Assembly: GCF_002812085.1 (NCBI RefSeq) | Contig: NZ_NPDM01000001.1 | Coordinates: 62,001-126,000 of the forward strand | DNA length: 64,000 bases | From: Leptospira levettii | GTDB lineage: Bacteria > Spirochaetota > Leptospiria > Leptospirales > Leptospiraceae | Direction of reading: 5' to 3' | Shown here: positions 47,958 to 57,209 of the stretch, in pieces | Numbering within the stretch: the first letter of the stretch is position 1 | How the letters are laid out: the number at the start of each line of letters is the position of its first letter | The notes under the pieces: model-generated | Database searches by the model: none | Told to the model about the DNA's origin: nothing | The model's input: only the letters and a program-made list of their open reading frames with translations | Made by a program: the position numbers and the translations under genes

Positions 47958-48674
47958 ATGTCCCTGGGTGACCATTTAGAAGAACTTCGGCAAAGACTTA
48001 TTTATTCCATCTTAGTCGTTTCTGTTTTTATGATTGGAACTTTGTACTTTGGAAGTGAGATCCATAGTATTCTCATCCAACCATACAAATCGGTGCTTGG
48101 GCCAGATGCCCATTTTTTCCAGATCCAACTCATGGCACCGTTTCTCATCTATTTGAAAACGTCCTTTATTTTGTCGGTCCTTGTTTCCCTTCCATTTTTA
48201 CTCTACATCCTATGGGGCTTCATTGCTCCCGCGGTCAACCCAAGGACAGAAAAATGGGGAAAGTTCATCATTCTGTTTTCTACCTTACTCTTTTGGTCAG
48301 GCCTTGCTCTTTGTTGGTTTACTGTCTTCGAAAATTTTTTACGAGTGTTCCTAGTGGTCTTAAGACCAGATGGAGTGGATCCTTACCTTCCCATTGATGA
48401 ATACTATGATTTGTTTTTTAACTTACACCTAGTCTTTGGGGCATCCTTTCAGTTACCGATTGTGCTGATTTTACTCGGTCGAATTGGTATATTATCTTCT
48501 AGGTTCCTGATTTCCCGATGGAGGGAAGCGGTTCTCATCATTGCAGTTGTCTCAGCAGTATTATCACCAGGGCCCGATGTTTTTTCGATGCTCATGTTAC
48601 TATTACCACTTAGTTTTTTATTCTTTTTGTCTGCAATTTTAATGAGAGTATTGGAAGCCACTGATTCAAAATGA
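47958..48674 (+). CDS. tatC: Sec-independent translocase protein TatC
   Basis: TatC is the substrate-recognising core of the Tat translocase in the inner membrane. From ATG 47958, preceded by AGGG eight bases upstream, it has 238 residues. A TTG start at 47895 would give 259 and close linkage to tatA but has a poor ribosome site. The N-terminus [15 protein letters not shown] is the classic TatC signature, and six membrane helices follow. [19 protein letters not shown] near the end is the conserved SPxxD-type segment. The stop overlaps the next gene by four bases. Confidence 0.95.
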   Translation: MSLGDHLEELRQRLIYSILVVSVFMIGTLYFGSEIHSILIQPYKSVLGPDAHFFQIQLMAPFLIYLKTSFILSVLVSLPFLLYILWGFIAPAVNPRTEKWGKFIILFSTLLFWSGLALCWFTVFENFLRVFLVVLRPDGVDPYLPIDEYYDLFFNLHLVFGASFQLPIVLILLGRIGILSSRFLISRWREAVLIIAVVSAVLSPGPDVFSMLMLLLPLSFLFFLSAILMRVLEATDSK

Positions 48675-49771
48675 GTTACCGAGTTAAACTTCCCATTTTA
48701 CTTGGAGTCATTAGTTTTTTATTTTTTTTCATTCATTTTTTATTTGCTGAATTCACATTCACACATTGGCAAAATCCAAAAGGTGAAAACACCCTTAACT
48801 TTAATTTAGTTGGGATTTATAGTTCTTTTCTTTTGGCATTGTGCATTAGTTTTATCGTATATTATTTTCTTGGATTTTTATACCAATACATCCTCCATAT
48901 CATTTTTCATATCCAAGATAGCGAAAACCAAATCCCTAAAGACATACGTAACTTAAATCGTAACTCTGATGAGTACAAAATTTATAAATCAGTCATGTTC
49001 ACTCTATTACAAGGTGAAGAGGGACTTGGAGAAGAACAATTTGAAAACAAGTTTGATTGGAAAACAATCCAAGCAACTTCCTTAAATAAACAAATTCCAG
49101 ATATTAAAATCCCAAATTCACCTGGTTTTGATGTAGCAGTATTCCCGTCAGTGATGCGTTATGCGGGAGCTGATTACATTCGTATCGTACGCGCAAAAGA
49201 TGGACTTTTTGGAATCATTGCAGGTCACATGGAACCTGGAATTTTAGAGTCTTCAGAAAAAATATTCATCCATGGCATTGTCTCTTCCTTTGGAGATGGA
49301 CTTTTTTCTACGGAAGAATTACTGGAAAAACTAAAATTTGCCCTTCACCAATTTGCTTTTCTAAAATTAAAACTCTCTGCCTTTGTGATCCAAAACAAAG
49401 ATGATAAAATGTCTTTTTTACATTACATGGATATGCCCATCTTCCAATTTTCTGATCATGGCATCCAAGTGATTGAAGGAAGTGGGGATGACCATTGGTA
49501 TCCCAATCATAAACATCCAATCTCAATGGCAGATGGGATCGAAGTGGGAGATTATTTGGTTTGGGCAAGTGACAGAACTCTCACTCAGTTTGGACTCACA
49601 TCATTTGAAATCATGGAAGAATTTGTGGACTACTTACTTGACCTAAGGCCTAGTTCTTCGAGACAAATGTTACTCGCCATTGCAAAAAAAATGAGTGCTC
49701 TAGGACGCGAACGAAACCTCACAAACCCAATGGAAAAACTTTCGATCTTAGTGGTTCGGCGAAACAAGTAA
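48671..49771 (+). CDS. Degenerate PP2C/SpoIIE-like membrane protein
   Basis: The 366-residue product has two N-terminal membrane helices, then a soluble domain. The order of strands, SpoIIE-like [23 protein letters not shown] in the middle and [16 protein letters not shown] near the end, resembles PP2C-type phosphatases. The metal aspartates are not in place: the usual DVSGHG reads IAGHMEPG, so it is probably inactive or differently active. It overlaps tatC by four bases and is convergent with the metallo-beta-lactamase gene (24-base overlap). The family call is tentative. Confidence 0.6.
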   Translation: MSYRVKLPILLGVISFLFFFIHFLFAEFTFTHWQNPKGENTLNFNLVGIYSSFLLALCISFIVYYFLGFLYQYILHIIFHIQDSENQIPKDIRNLNRNSDEYKIYKSVMFTLLQGEEGLGEEQFENKFDWKTIQATSLNKQIPDIKIPNSPGFDVAVFPSVMRYAGADYIRIVRAKDGLFGIIAGHMEPGILESSEKIFIHGIVSSFGDGLFSTEELLEKLKFALHQFAFLKLKLSAFVIQNKDDKMSFLHYMDMPIFQFSDHGIQVIEGSGDDHWYPNHKHPISMADGIEVGDYLVWASDRTLTQFGLTSFEIMEEFVDYLLDLRPSSSRQMLLAIAKKMSALGRERNLTNPMEKLSILVVRRNK

Positions 49772-50524
49772 CCGGATTGTATGACGGAGTAAATCGAGTT
49801 TCCCCCAATTTCCGTGCCCTGGCACAACCACCTCCGCATCTGGATACCGAGTGAGCACTCGTTTGACTGCGGATTCCCATTCCATCACATTGGCATCTCT
49901 CAGATTCCCTAAATCTTCCGCTTCCAAAGCTTTCACAAGGCACCCTCCAAAGAGGATATGTGTGTCTAGAAGCCAAACGACTATATTGTCTGGAGAATGC
50001 CCATGCCCTGGGTAAAACACTTCCACAGAAACATTTCCCAAGGACAAACGACTTTGGATGTCTAGGATGGGACTTGGAATTCCATATCCATTTTCCTTGG
50101 CTAATTTAGCTGTCAATTGGGTGCTATAAACAGGGATTTTCCTTTTTTGAAAGGATGAGACTCCCGCCATACGGTCGTCATGTGCATGAGTCAGAATGAC
50201 AAAACCAATTTGTTTTTGAAACTTTGCCTGAATGGATTGGATGAGTTCTTCGGTTTGTGGTTCAGTCCAAGCAGTGTCTATGACAATGACACCCTTATTC
50301 GTCAAAACCACAAGTCCATTGGACGGATAGGTTTTTCCTTGGAAACTGCCAAAACTTTTGTGGATATAAACCGATTCTTTGATTTTGATCCATTCAATCG
50401 AGGATTCAATGGGTTTTGTGGTTGGGATTGGTGGACCAGTGGGAATCTCTTTTGCCGAATGGCATTGGATAAACCAAATACCAAACGACATATAAAACAC
50501 CCAAAAGGAAACTTTTGTTCGCAT
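49748..50524 (-). CDS. Subclass B1-like metallo-beta-lactamase, probable lipoprotein
   Basis: This 258-residue protein (from ATG 50524) has a signal peptide with lipobox FIQC (Cys21). All six zinc ligands of subclass B1 enzymes are visible: THAHDDRMAG (His113, His115, Asp117), YPGHGHSPDN (His176), FGGCLVK (Cys195) and VPGHGNWG (His237). The Lys after GGCLV, a B1 substrate contact, is also present. The order and spacing resemble BlaB-type enzymes, so beta-lactam hydrolysis is expected, though the true substrate is untested. It lies 13 bases downstream of clpX and could be in that operon. It overlaps the tail of the PP2C-like gene by 24 bases. Confidence 0.83.
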   Translation of the reverse strand: MRTKVSFWVFYMSFGIWFIQCHSAKEIPTGPPIPTTKPIESSIEWIKIKESVYIHKSFGSFQGKTYPSNGLVVLTNKGVIVIDTAWTEPQTEELIQSIQAKFQKQIGFVILTHAHDDRMAGVSSFQKRKIPVYSTQLTAKLAKENGYGIPSPILDIQSRLSLGNVSVEVFYPGHGHSPDNIVVWLLDTHILFGGCLVKALEAEDLGNLRDANVMEWESAVKRVLTRYPDAEVVVPGHGNWGKLDLLRHTIRLLVSPNH

Positions 50525-50537
50525 GAGCAAACAGAAT

Positions 50538-51818
50538 TTAGGCGATCTTTTCGATATCACCTTTTAGAATCGTAATCGGTGCTTCTTTTTTGAGAACGGT
50601 TTCGTCAGTGACAACCACTTCCAAAACATCCTTTCTAGATGGGATCTGGAACATGAGTTCCATCATGATCTCTTCCACGATCGCACGAAGTCCCCGTGCC
50701 CCACTTTCCCGTTTGATCGCTGTTTGCGCAATTGCTTCAATTGCAGATTCAGTGAACTTGAGTTTTACATTCTCAATATCAAACATCTTTTGGTATTGTT
50801 TGAGAAGGGAGTTTTTTGGTTCTGTAAAAATAGATTTTAAACTTTCAATCGTTAACTCATCGAGAGTGGCAATGATAGGAAGTCGTCCAATGAATTCTGG
50901 GATCAAACCAAATTTCATCAAATCATCAGGGATTACATGGTGTACCACCGATTCCCCTTCTTCGATTTTCCTTCCTTTGTCGTTTACCACTTCATTCGAG
51001 TGGAATCCAATTGATTTAACACCAACTCGTTGTTTGATGATGTCAGTAAGACCCACAAAGGCTCCCCCACAAATGAAGAGGATGTTTTTGGTTTCGACTG
51101 GGATGTATTCCTGGTGAGGGTGTTTACGTCCACCTTGTGGAGGCACATTGGCAACAGTTCCTTCAATGATTTTAAGAAGGGCTTGTTGGACCCCTTCTCC
51201 ACTCACATCTCGGGTGATGGAAGCTGAGTCGGATTTACGAGAAATTTTATCAATTTCGTCAATGTAGATGATTCCCATTTCAGCACGTTTCACATCATTG
51301 TCAGCATTTTGGATGAGTTTGAGGATGATGTTTTCTACGTCCTCGCCCACATAACCTGCTTCCGTAAGAGCAGTTGCATCGACGATGGCAAAAGGAACCT
51401 TTAGAATCCTAGCGAGTGTTTGTGCGAGTAAGGTTTTTCCAGATCCAGTAGGACCAATGAGCATGATGTTGGATTTTTCCAATTCAACATCGCCCGCCTT
51501 ACGTTCGTTATGGAAGATTCGTTTGTAGTGATTGTAAACGGCAACAGATAAAGCTTTTTTTGCTTGTTCTTGCCCAATCACATACTGGTCTAAGATTTTT
51601 TTGATTTCAGTTGGTTTTGGAATATCACCCACGATTGCGGTTTTTTCACCGCTTTGTGGTTCTTCTGCGATGATTTCGTTACATAAGGAAATACATTCAT
51701 CGCAGATATAAACACCAGGACCTGCGACAAGCCTTCTTACTTCGTCTTGGGCCTTTCCGCAGAAAGAACAATGTAATTTTTCTCTGGAATTACCCGTTTG
51801 GCTTGCACGTTTGGTCAT
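50538..51818 (-). CDS. clpX: ATP-dependent Clp protease ATP-binding subunit ClpX
   Basis: ClpX is the AAA+ unfoldase that feeds proteins to ClpP. The 426-residue length is normal. The N-terminal C4 zinc domain is [19 protein letters not shown]...[10 protein letters not shown]. The Walker A motif is [15 protein letters not shown], and Walker B is [11 protein letters not shown]. The RGVGVK-type pore loop and the sensor regions are recognisable ([10 protein letters not shown]). It follows clpP by 12 bases in the tig-clpP-clpX order common in bacteria. Confidence 0.98.
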   Translation of the reverse strand: MTKRASQTGNSREKLHCSFCGKAQDEVRRLVAGPGVYICDECISLCNEIIAEEPQSGEKTAIVGDIPKPTEIKKILDQYVIGQEQAKKALSVAVYNHYKRIFHNERKAGDVELEKSNIMLIGPTGSGKTLLAQTLARILKVPFAIVDATALTEAGYVGEDVENIILKLIQNADNDVKRAEMGIIYIDEIDKISRKSDSASITRDVSGEGVQQALLKIIEGTVANVPPQGGRKHPHQEYIPVETKNILFICGGAFVGLTDIIKQRVGVKSIGFHSNEVVNDKGRKIEEGESVVHHVIPDDLMKFGLIPEFIGRLPIIATLDELTIESLKSIFTEPKNSLLKQYQKMFDIENVKLKFTESAIEAIAQTAIKRESGARGLRAIVEEIMMELMFQIPSRKDVLEVVVTDETVLKKEAPITILKGDIEKIA

Positions 51819-51830
51819 GGAGACGCCCCC

Positions 51831-52433
51831 TTAGGCTTGTGGCATTTGTTTGCGTTCTTGGATCACGTTGTCGATGATGCCGTATTCTTTGGCTTCATCT
51901 GCACTCATAAAGAAATTTCTTTCAGTGTCTTTGCGGATTTGGTCAGCAGACTTTCCTGTGTGTTTACCATAAAGATCGATGAGTTTGTCCTTAATCTTGA
52001 TGATTTCTTTCGCGGAGATTTCAATATCAGATGCTTGCCCACCTGCTCCACCATAAGGTTGGTGTAACATAATTCGTGAATTTGGAAGGGCAGAACGTTT
52101 TCCTTTGGCACCACCAGCAAGTAAAAGAGCAGCCATAGAAGATGCCTGCCCAATACAAAGAGTTCTCACTTCTGGTTTGATGAGTTGCATTGTGTCATAA
52201 ATCGCAAGTCCAGAACTCACATAACCACCAGGGCTATTGATGTAGAGATAAATATCTCTGTCTGGGTTTTCCGCTTCTAAAAACAAAAGTTGAGCGGAAA
52301 TCACATTTGCATAGGTTTCGTCGATGGCAGAACCTAAAAATATGATCCGATCTTTTAATAACCGTGAAAAAATGTCGTATTGGCGTTCGCCACGGCTTGT
52401 TTGTTCAATGACATAAGGCATCAGTGTGGACAT
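51831..52433 (-). CDS. clpP: ATP-dependent Clp protease proteolytic subunit ClpP
   Basis: ClpP is the serine protease barrel that degrades substrates unfolded by ClpX or ClpA. The 200-residue length is normal. The catalytic Ser is Ser99 in [10 protein letters not shown], the His is His124 in MLHQPYGG, and the family aspartate follows near residue 173. The [21 protein letters not shown]-terminus is standard. It lies three bases behind tig and 12 ahead of clpX, so the three are co-transcribed. Confidence 0.98.
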   Translation of the reverse strand: MSTLMPYVIEQTSRGERQYDIFSRLLKDRIIFLGSAIDETYANVISAQLLFLEAENPDRDIYLYINSPGGYVSSGLAIYDTMQLIKPEVRTLCIGQASSMAALLLAGGAKGKRSALPNSRIMLHQPYGGAGGQASDIEISAKEIIKIKDKLIDLYGKHTGKSADQIRKDTERNFFMSADEAKEYGIIDNVIQERKQMPQA

Positions 52434-52436
52434 AGT

Positions 52437-53783
52437 TTACTCTTCTTTCCCGCTAAGAATTTTCTCAGCTTCTTCCGTTGAAATTGCTTTTGGCGATTTT
52501 TTCTCTACCTCAGCGTAAACAAACTCGTCGATTTTATCAAACAGGAATTTGTCACGGTAGTAGGTTTCCGCCTTCTGTTTTTGGACTTCTTTTTTGAGAG
52601 TTTCGGCAGGAATTCCTTGGGCAGACGCCTCTTTTTCGTAACCGGCCTCTACTTCCTCGTCAGAAATGACAATTTTATAGTCATCAGCGATTTTTTGCTT
52701 CAAAATGTAAGTTTGGATGCGTTTTTCAGCAGCTTTGGAGAAAGATTCCCTTACTTCTTTTTCTTCTTTTCCTAGGCGTTTTGCGTAGTCGGAAAGAGAA
52801 GTGACAGGAAGGCCAAATTCACGCATGAAGTTTTTGAATACAGTTTCTGTTTCTTCGTAAATGAGGGATTCTGGGATGATGAATTTGGATTCTTTGATGA
52901 TTTCGTTGTAAGCATCATCTGTTGCACGTTTGGTGAGTGCATTTCCAAAAATCTCAAGTAACTGTTTTTTAGTTTTTTCTTTTAACTCTTGTAAGTTAGC
53001 AGAACCATCCACTTCGGAAGCAAAGTCATCATTGATTTCAGGGTATGTTACCTTGTAAATCGCAGTCACTGTTACTGTGTATATGATGGATTTTCCAGCA
53101 GACTCAGGAGATGCGGGATACACGTCTGGGTAAGTGAATGTAAACTCTTTTGTTTCATTCAGTTTCATTCCAAGGAGATTGGTCTCAAAACCTGGTGGGT
53201 TTTGGGGAGCACCCATTTGGAATTTTCCTGTTTGGTTTTGATCCGGGTATTCTTTTCCTGTTTCTTTGAACTTATAATTGATTTCGAGAAGGTCGGCTGC
53301 TTCAACCGGTTCGCCTTCTTCTTTCAAAGAATTACGAGCCATGTTTTTTTGGATTCCTTCCAATTCCTTTTGGATGTCTGCATCCGAAATTTTAATTTCT
53401 TTTGGTTGGATTTTGATTTTCTTTAACTTTGGTAAGGTGACTTCCGGTTTTGTATCGTAAGTGGCTTTTGCTTTTGCACCCGTATTTTTATCAAAGGTTT
53501 CCATTTGGAATTGTGGCAAACGGATTGGTTTGTGTTCCAATTTGTCAAAGAGGTCTGCCATTGCTTGGTTTAACATAATGTTGGCAGCATCGTCCATGAC
53601 GGAGTCACCTAGGACTTTTTCCACCATATTGAGTGGTGCCTTGCCTGGTCGAAACCCAGGGATTTTTACTTTTTCAGCTGCATTTTTGTAAGCCTGTGAG
53701 TAGGCGGTGCGGACTTCGTCAGCGCTAAATTGAATGCTGAGGTCACAAGTTGCGTTGTTATTTTTTTTAGCCGTAAATTCCAT
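52437..53783 (-). CDS. tig: Trigger factor, ribosome-associated chaperone
   Basis: Trigger factor binds nascent chains at the ribosome exit. The 448-residue length is normal. The ribosome-binding motif PGFRPGKAPLNMVEK is near residue 45. A PPIase-like domain follows (EINYKFKETGKEYPDQ...FTFTYP region), then the helical C-terminal chaperone domain. It is 62 bases downstream of tRNA-Gly and directly precedes clpP. The ATG has no strong Shine-Dalgarno; a TATAAT sits three bases upstream of it but is too close to serve as a normal promoter for this start. Confidence 0.95.
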   Translation of the reverse strand: MEFTAKKNNNATCDLSIQFSADEVRTAYSQAYKNAAEKVKIPGFRPGKAPLNMVEKVLGDSVMDDAANIMLNQAMADLFDKLEHKPIRLPQFQMETFDKNTGAKAKATYDTKPEVTLPKLKKIKIQPKEIKISDADIQKELEGIQKNMARNSLKEEGEPVEAADLLEINYKFKETGKEYPDQNQTGKFQMGAPQNPPGFETNLLGMKLNETKEFTFTYPDVYPASPESAGKSIIYTVTVTAIYKVTYPEINDDFASEVDGSANLQELKEKTKKQLLEIFGNALTKRATDDAYNEIIKESKFIIPESLIYEETETVFKNFMREFGLPVTSLSDYAKRLGKEEKEVRESFSKAAEKRIQTYILKQKIADDYKIVISDEEVEAGYEKEASAQGIPAETLKKEVQKQKAETYYRDKFLFDKIDEFVYAEVEKKSPKAISTEEAEKILSGKEE

Positions 53784-53845
53784 CGTATTATATCCAGTGT
53801 AAAAAAAGAGAGTGTAGTGGAAAGAAAAAGAAGAAGACCTTCATT

Positions 53846-53917
53846 AGCGGGAAACGGGACTTGAACCCGCGACCCTCTCCTTGGCAAGGAGATGCTCTAC
53901 CGCTGAGCTATTCCCGC
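53846..53917 (-). tRNA. tRNA-Gly (anticodon GCC)
   Basis: A 72-base cloverleaf is present. The acceptor stem is GCGGGAA/TTCCCGC. The D arm reads AGCTCAGCGGTAGAGCA. The anticodon arm CTCCTTGCCAAGGAG puts GCC at 53885-53883. The T arm is CGGGTTCAAGTCCCG. The discriminator is T, as usual for Gly tRNAs, and no CCA is encoded. It reads in the same direction as tig. Confidence 0.97.
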
Positions 53918-54171
53918 AGAAGGTTTGTGAAACCATCATTTGGAACCTAATCAAATCGGCAAGGAAAAAAGTCGAAAAAGCATGAATGGAAATCCATCCC
54001 AATTGGGTTTGGAGATGAGTTCGGTTTCACTGGTGGGGGTATCCAGGTGGTGATGCCACCTAACAGAATCGTAACGGGCGGGATCAATTAGGCAAAGGAA
54101 AGGATTCTCGAGTTCGTTTTTTGTCGACGACTATCTCTCCATCCAAAAGGGACTTCGGAAGGAGAAGAATC

Positions 54172-54837
54172 TTATTTTTCTAAGAGGGGTTTGATATAGG
54201 GATACACCGTGTCCGCAACCAATTTGTGGCCGGCTTCCGTCGGATGGATACCATCCTTTTGGTTGAGTTTGCGAATGGTTGCCACTTTTTCTAAGATAAA
54301 CGGAACAAGTGGAATGTTTTCTTCTTTTGCAAGTTCAGGATAAATCGTATTAAAAGCGGAGGCATATTTTTTCCCCATATTCGGTGTAGCCATCATACCA
54401 ACTAACAAAATTTTGGTGTTCGGGTATTGTGATTTAATTTGTTTTACCATGGTTCGGAGGTTTTCTTTTGTGACTGTTGGGCTAATGCCTCGTAACATAT
54501 CATTTGCACCTAATTCCAGAACAAAGATGGAAGGTTTTTCTGCGAGCACCCATTCCAATCTCCCAAGTCCTCCACTCGTTGTATCACCTGACACACCCGC
54601 ATTGGTCATTTGGTAAGAATACCCTTCTGCATTGATTCGATTTGTGAGAACATGAGGCCATGCATCTTCATAATTCAGAAGGCCATATCCAGCAGTTAAG
54701 GAATCTCCAAAATAAAGAATCCTTTTGGTTTGATTTTCAGTGGGAATTCCCGTTTTCTTTTCGTTCTCTGGATTGGAAGGATTCCCACATTGGATGAGGA
54801 GTAACAGTGATAGAATTGTAATGAAGTAAGGCATCAC
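54172..54837 (-). CDS. SGNH/GDSL-type esterase lipoprotein (TesA-like)
   Basis: The 221-residue product has a signal peptide with lipobox LIQC (Cys17). The four SGNH blocks are clear: YFGDSLTAGYG (Ser46), NAGVSGDTTSGG, LELGANDMLRG and DGIHPTEAGH with the catalytic Asp/His pair. TesA-like enzymes hydrolyse thioesters or simple esters in the periplasm, but the lipid anchor suggests an envelope-bound lipase or esterase. The start has two adjacent ATGs. It stands 106 bases from the gene upstream of it. Confidence 0.92.
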   Translation of the reverse strand: MMPYFITILSLLLLIQCGNPSNPENEKKTGIPTENQTKRILYFGDSLTAGYGLLNYEDAWPHVLTNRINAEGYSYQMTNAGVSGDTTSGGLGRLEWVLAEKPSIFVLELGANDMLRGISPTVTKENLRTMVKQIKSQYPNTKILLVGMMATPNMGKKYASAFNTIYPELAKEENIPLVPFILEKVATIRKLNQKDGIHPTEAGHKLVADTVYPYIKPLLEK

Positions 54838-54943
54838 TCATTAGATTGGTCTGAATCTAAGAAAATGCAAACATTTTTAGCGAACCAATTTGAATACCAA
54901 AACCAATTCCAAAGAAAAAAATAAAGAAAAGAAGAACTATCTC

Positions 54944-56233
54944 CTAATAAATTTTATCTTCGTCATAATAAAAGGAAACCCCTGGCATGATATAAAATTC
55001 TGTAACAGTATGTTTGATGGATGTTGACATTTCCGAAAATCCGATGTAAACGCTTCTGGCAGAATAATCACTTCTTGGGACTGACCCCACTGTATCTCCC
55101 AAATAGGTTTCATAGGTTCGCTTGATATCTTGGCGGATCATACCTATGTCCAAAGAAAAACGACAGTATTGGAAAGATGTTTCCAAATTTAAAATGGTTC
55201 CTTTGTCTCTGACCCTTCCACCATACGCAGGGATGACTGCTGTGAGAGAAGAGGAATTATCATTAAATACTTCTTGGATGATTTGAGAACCTAACACAGA
55301 AAAATTCCCTTTCCTGTCCAGAAGTTCCAAACGTGCTCGGATCTCCCACCAATCTCTTAATTTTAATTTTGAATAAATACCTGGTAATATCCCTTTCATG
55401 GAATATTCTGCATTGGCATCACCACCAATTGACCAAGTGGTTTTATTCGGAACGGTTGCTTCGGGACGACTTGTCGAATAAGAGCCATAAGAAATATTGT
55501 TTCGTTCCGTATAACGATGGAAATTGATCGATGGTCCCACCATCAATATTTTCGTAACAGGATGTGTGTAGGAAAATCGTAAATTTTGACTGACTCCTTC
55601 AAAACGGAGTAATCGGTTCCCTTCAAAACTACTTGCCCAATAAGCATCTGTCCTTGGAGAAATAAAATTATTGGAAGCAGGAAGGTTACGGCTATAAACA
55701 CCTAACGTAGTATCTTCGGCATATTGGATTTCGTATTTATTTTTATAACCATACCGAATGTCAAAAAACTGCGAATTAACACCTAAATCTTTTGCAGGTT
55801 TATAAGGAATGGCAAGTGGAGCACCAGGTTCTGTGATTTGTCGAAATAAGGAATTTTGGAACCAAGCAGGTCCAGTTTCATTCAGGATCGCTGGAGATAA
55901 TTTTCCAAAACCAAATCCACTTCGAATCATCAATCGGTGTTCGTAAACTTTATTAAAAATCTCCATTGGAGTTTGGTTGTCTTCTCTCCGTTCCAAACCC
56001 ACAAGTGGATTTGTACTTGGTGGTTCAGTAACCGAAGTTGTTTCGGTTTTTGGAGCCACACTTGGATTTGTTTTTTCTGGGGTAACTACCGAATCCTTTT
56101 TTGGTTCAACACTCTGGTTCGCCTTATTTGTTTCTTCTGCGGATAACCGATTTCCACTCAATACAAAACTTAAAATGAGTACAGTATAAAGAACTGATTG
56201 GTATTTTTTTTGATTTAAATTCTTAGTAAACAA
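54944..56233 (-). CDS. Probable outer-membrane beta-barrel protein
   Basis: This 429-residue product has a signal peptide (after a basic N-terminus, VLYTVLILSFVLSGNRLSAEE). A low-complexity linker follows with repeated Thr, Pro, Val and Lys (residues 35-75). The rest alternates short aromatic and polar strands (YEIQYAEDTTLGVYSR, LRFSYTHPVTKILMVGPSIN), and ends in FYIMPGVSFYYDEDKIY, as expected for an outer-membrane barrel. I recognise no named family. It overlaps the OmpA lipoprotein gene by 11 bases, so the two are co-translated and perhaps partners. Confidence 0.72.
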   Translation of the reverse strand: MFTKNLNQKKYQSVLYTVLILSFVLSGNRLSAEETNKANQSVEPKKDSVVTPEKTNPSVAPKTETTSVTEPPSTNPLVGLERREDNQTPMEIFNKVYEHRLMIRSGFGFGKLSPAILNETGPAWFQNSLFRQITEPGAPLAIPYKPAKDLGVNSQFFDIRYGYKNKYEIQYAEDTTLGVYSRNLPASNNFISPRTDAYWASSFEGNRLLRFEGVSQNLRFSYTHPVTKILMVGPSINFHRYTERNNISYGSYSTSRPEATVPNKTTWSIGGDANAEYSMKGILPGIYSKLKLRDWWEIRARLELLDRKGNFSVLGSQIIQEVFNDNSSSLTAVIPAYGGRVRDKGTILNLETSFQYCRFSLDIGMIRQDIKRTYETYLGDTVGSVPRSDYSARSVYIGFSEMSTSIKHTVTEFYIMPGVSFYYDEDKIY

Positions 56234-56909
56234 TGCGAACTGTCCCTACGTAAATTTCAGTTCTACGATTTTTCTTTTCAGCTAACATCGTATCTACGAT
56301 CTTATGTAAATCAGCATAACCATCCACTTCCTTAAATCGTTCTTCTGCGATTTTATGGACAAGTTTGAGTTCTTTTTTTACAGATTGAGATCTTTCTTTA
56401 CTGAGTTTTAAATTCATGGAAAATGCCCCAACACTATCAGTGTGACCACCAATCCGACAATTGGTTTCTGGATAGGCTTCCATGGCATCCCCTACTTTTG
56501 CGATGAGTTCTTTTGCTTTGGGAGTTAATGTAGATTTTCCTGAAGGGAAGGCAACGTCTCCGTCAATGATGATGAGAAGTTCACGAAGTCTTTTTTCATC
56601 GTCTTCGATTCGTTTGAGTTCGACACCTTTGGCAACTAAACTTCCGCCTACTTCTTCGAAGGGAGTTCCTGTGTGTTCAAAATCACTTCGAAGTCCCTTG
56701 TATAATTTTTCTAAATAATCAGGAGTTCCTAATTTATCGAGAGAACCTACAGGTAAACTTCCTAAATGTTCACTGGGTTTCGATTCATCAATATGAACAC
56801 AACCACAAAATCTTTGGAAGGCCTCTGATTCAATCCACTCTGGTTTGGTGGTCGTCTGGCAATAGGTAACGGATAACGAAAATACAGTGAACAATAATTT
56901 TCTAAACAT
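56223..56909 (-). CDS. OmpA-type peptidoglycan-associated lipoprotein
   Basis: The product is 228 residues from ATG 56909. A signal peptide ends in a relaxed lipobox TYC (SLSVTYCQTT). The C-terminal OmpA domain is clear: FPSGKSTLTPKAKELIAKVG and the peptidoglycan-binding GGHTDSVGAFSMNLKLSKER. Family members anchor the outer membrane to the cell wall. A further ATG ten codons upstream is open but has no better support. The gene after it encodes a probable outer-membrane barrel. Confidence 0.88.
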   Translation of the reverse strand: MFRKLLFTVFSLSVTYCQTTTKPEWIESEAFQRFCGCVHIDESKPSEHLGSLPVGSLDKLGTPDYLEKLYKGLRSDFEHTGTPFEEVGGSLVAKGVELKRIEDDEKRLRELLIIIDGDVAFPSGKSTLTPKAKELIAKVGDAMEAYPETNCRIGGHTDSVGAFSMNLKLSKERSQSVKKELKLVHKIAEERFKEVDGYADLHKIVDTMLAEKKNRRTEIYVGTVRIVY

Positions 56910-57078
56910 AGAACGAACTGTCCCTATCTTTTGCACCAAGAATAGAAATCAATTGATAATTCTATCAGGAGATCATTGGAAATTAATTTCAAACTATTTC
57001 CTTCAATTTAACGTATCTTTGCCACATTTGCCTAGTAAAAATACGGAATGAATGGAATGGCTTACCAATCTTAGCGTC

Positions 57079-57106
57079 TATAATAAACATTGTTTAACGT
57101 ACGTTA
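57079..57106 (+). promoter_or_regulatory. Likely promoter -10 box with adjoining palindrome
   Basis: TATAAT (57079-57084) matches the -10 consensus exactly, with only a weak -35. Eleven bases further on, TAACGTACGTTA (57095-57106) is a perfect 12-base palindrome placed just after the expected transcript start, a usual place for a repressor site. The next gene starts at 57210. Confidence 0.45.
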
Positions 57107-57209
57107 CTTGTACATTCTTTCTACACAAGAATGAGATTGTCGTTGCCATGAATGGAAAGGCATCCATTTATTGTTTTATAAAAAAAGATTGGTTAACGGG
57201 AAATTTAGT

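Noticed and set aside
53787..53792. TATAAT on the minus strand just before the trigger factor ATG
   Set aside because: It ends only three bases before the ATG, so transcription would begin inside the coding region. Kept only as a remark under tig.
53918..54171. 254-base gap with the short hairpin AGGTGG/CCACCT (54045-54061), considered as a small RNA or riboswitch
   Set aside because: I saw no match to a riboswitch core I know, no T-run after the stem and no open frame. It probably holds the promoter of the tRNA-Gly/tig unit, but no convincing hexamers were found.
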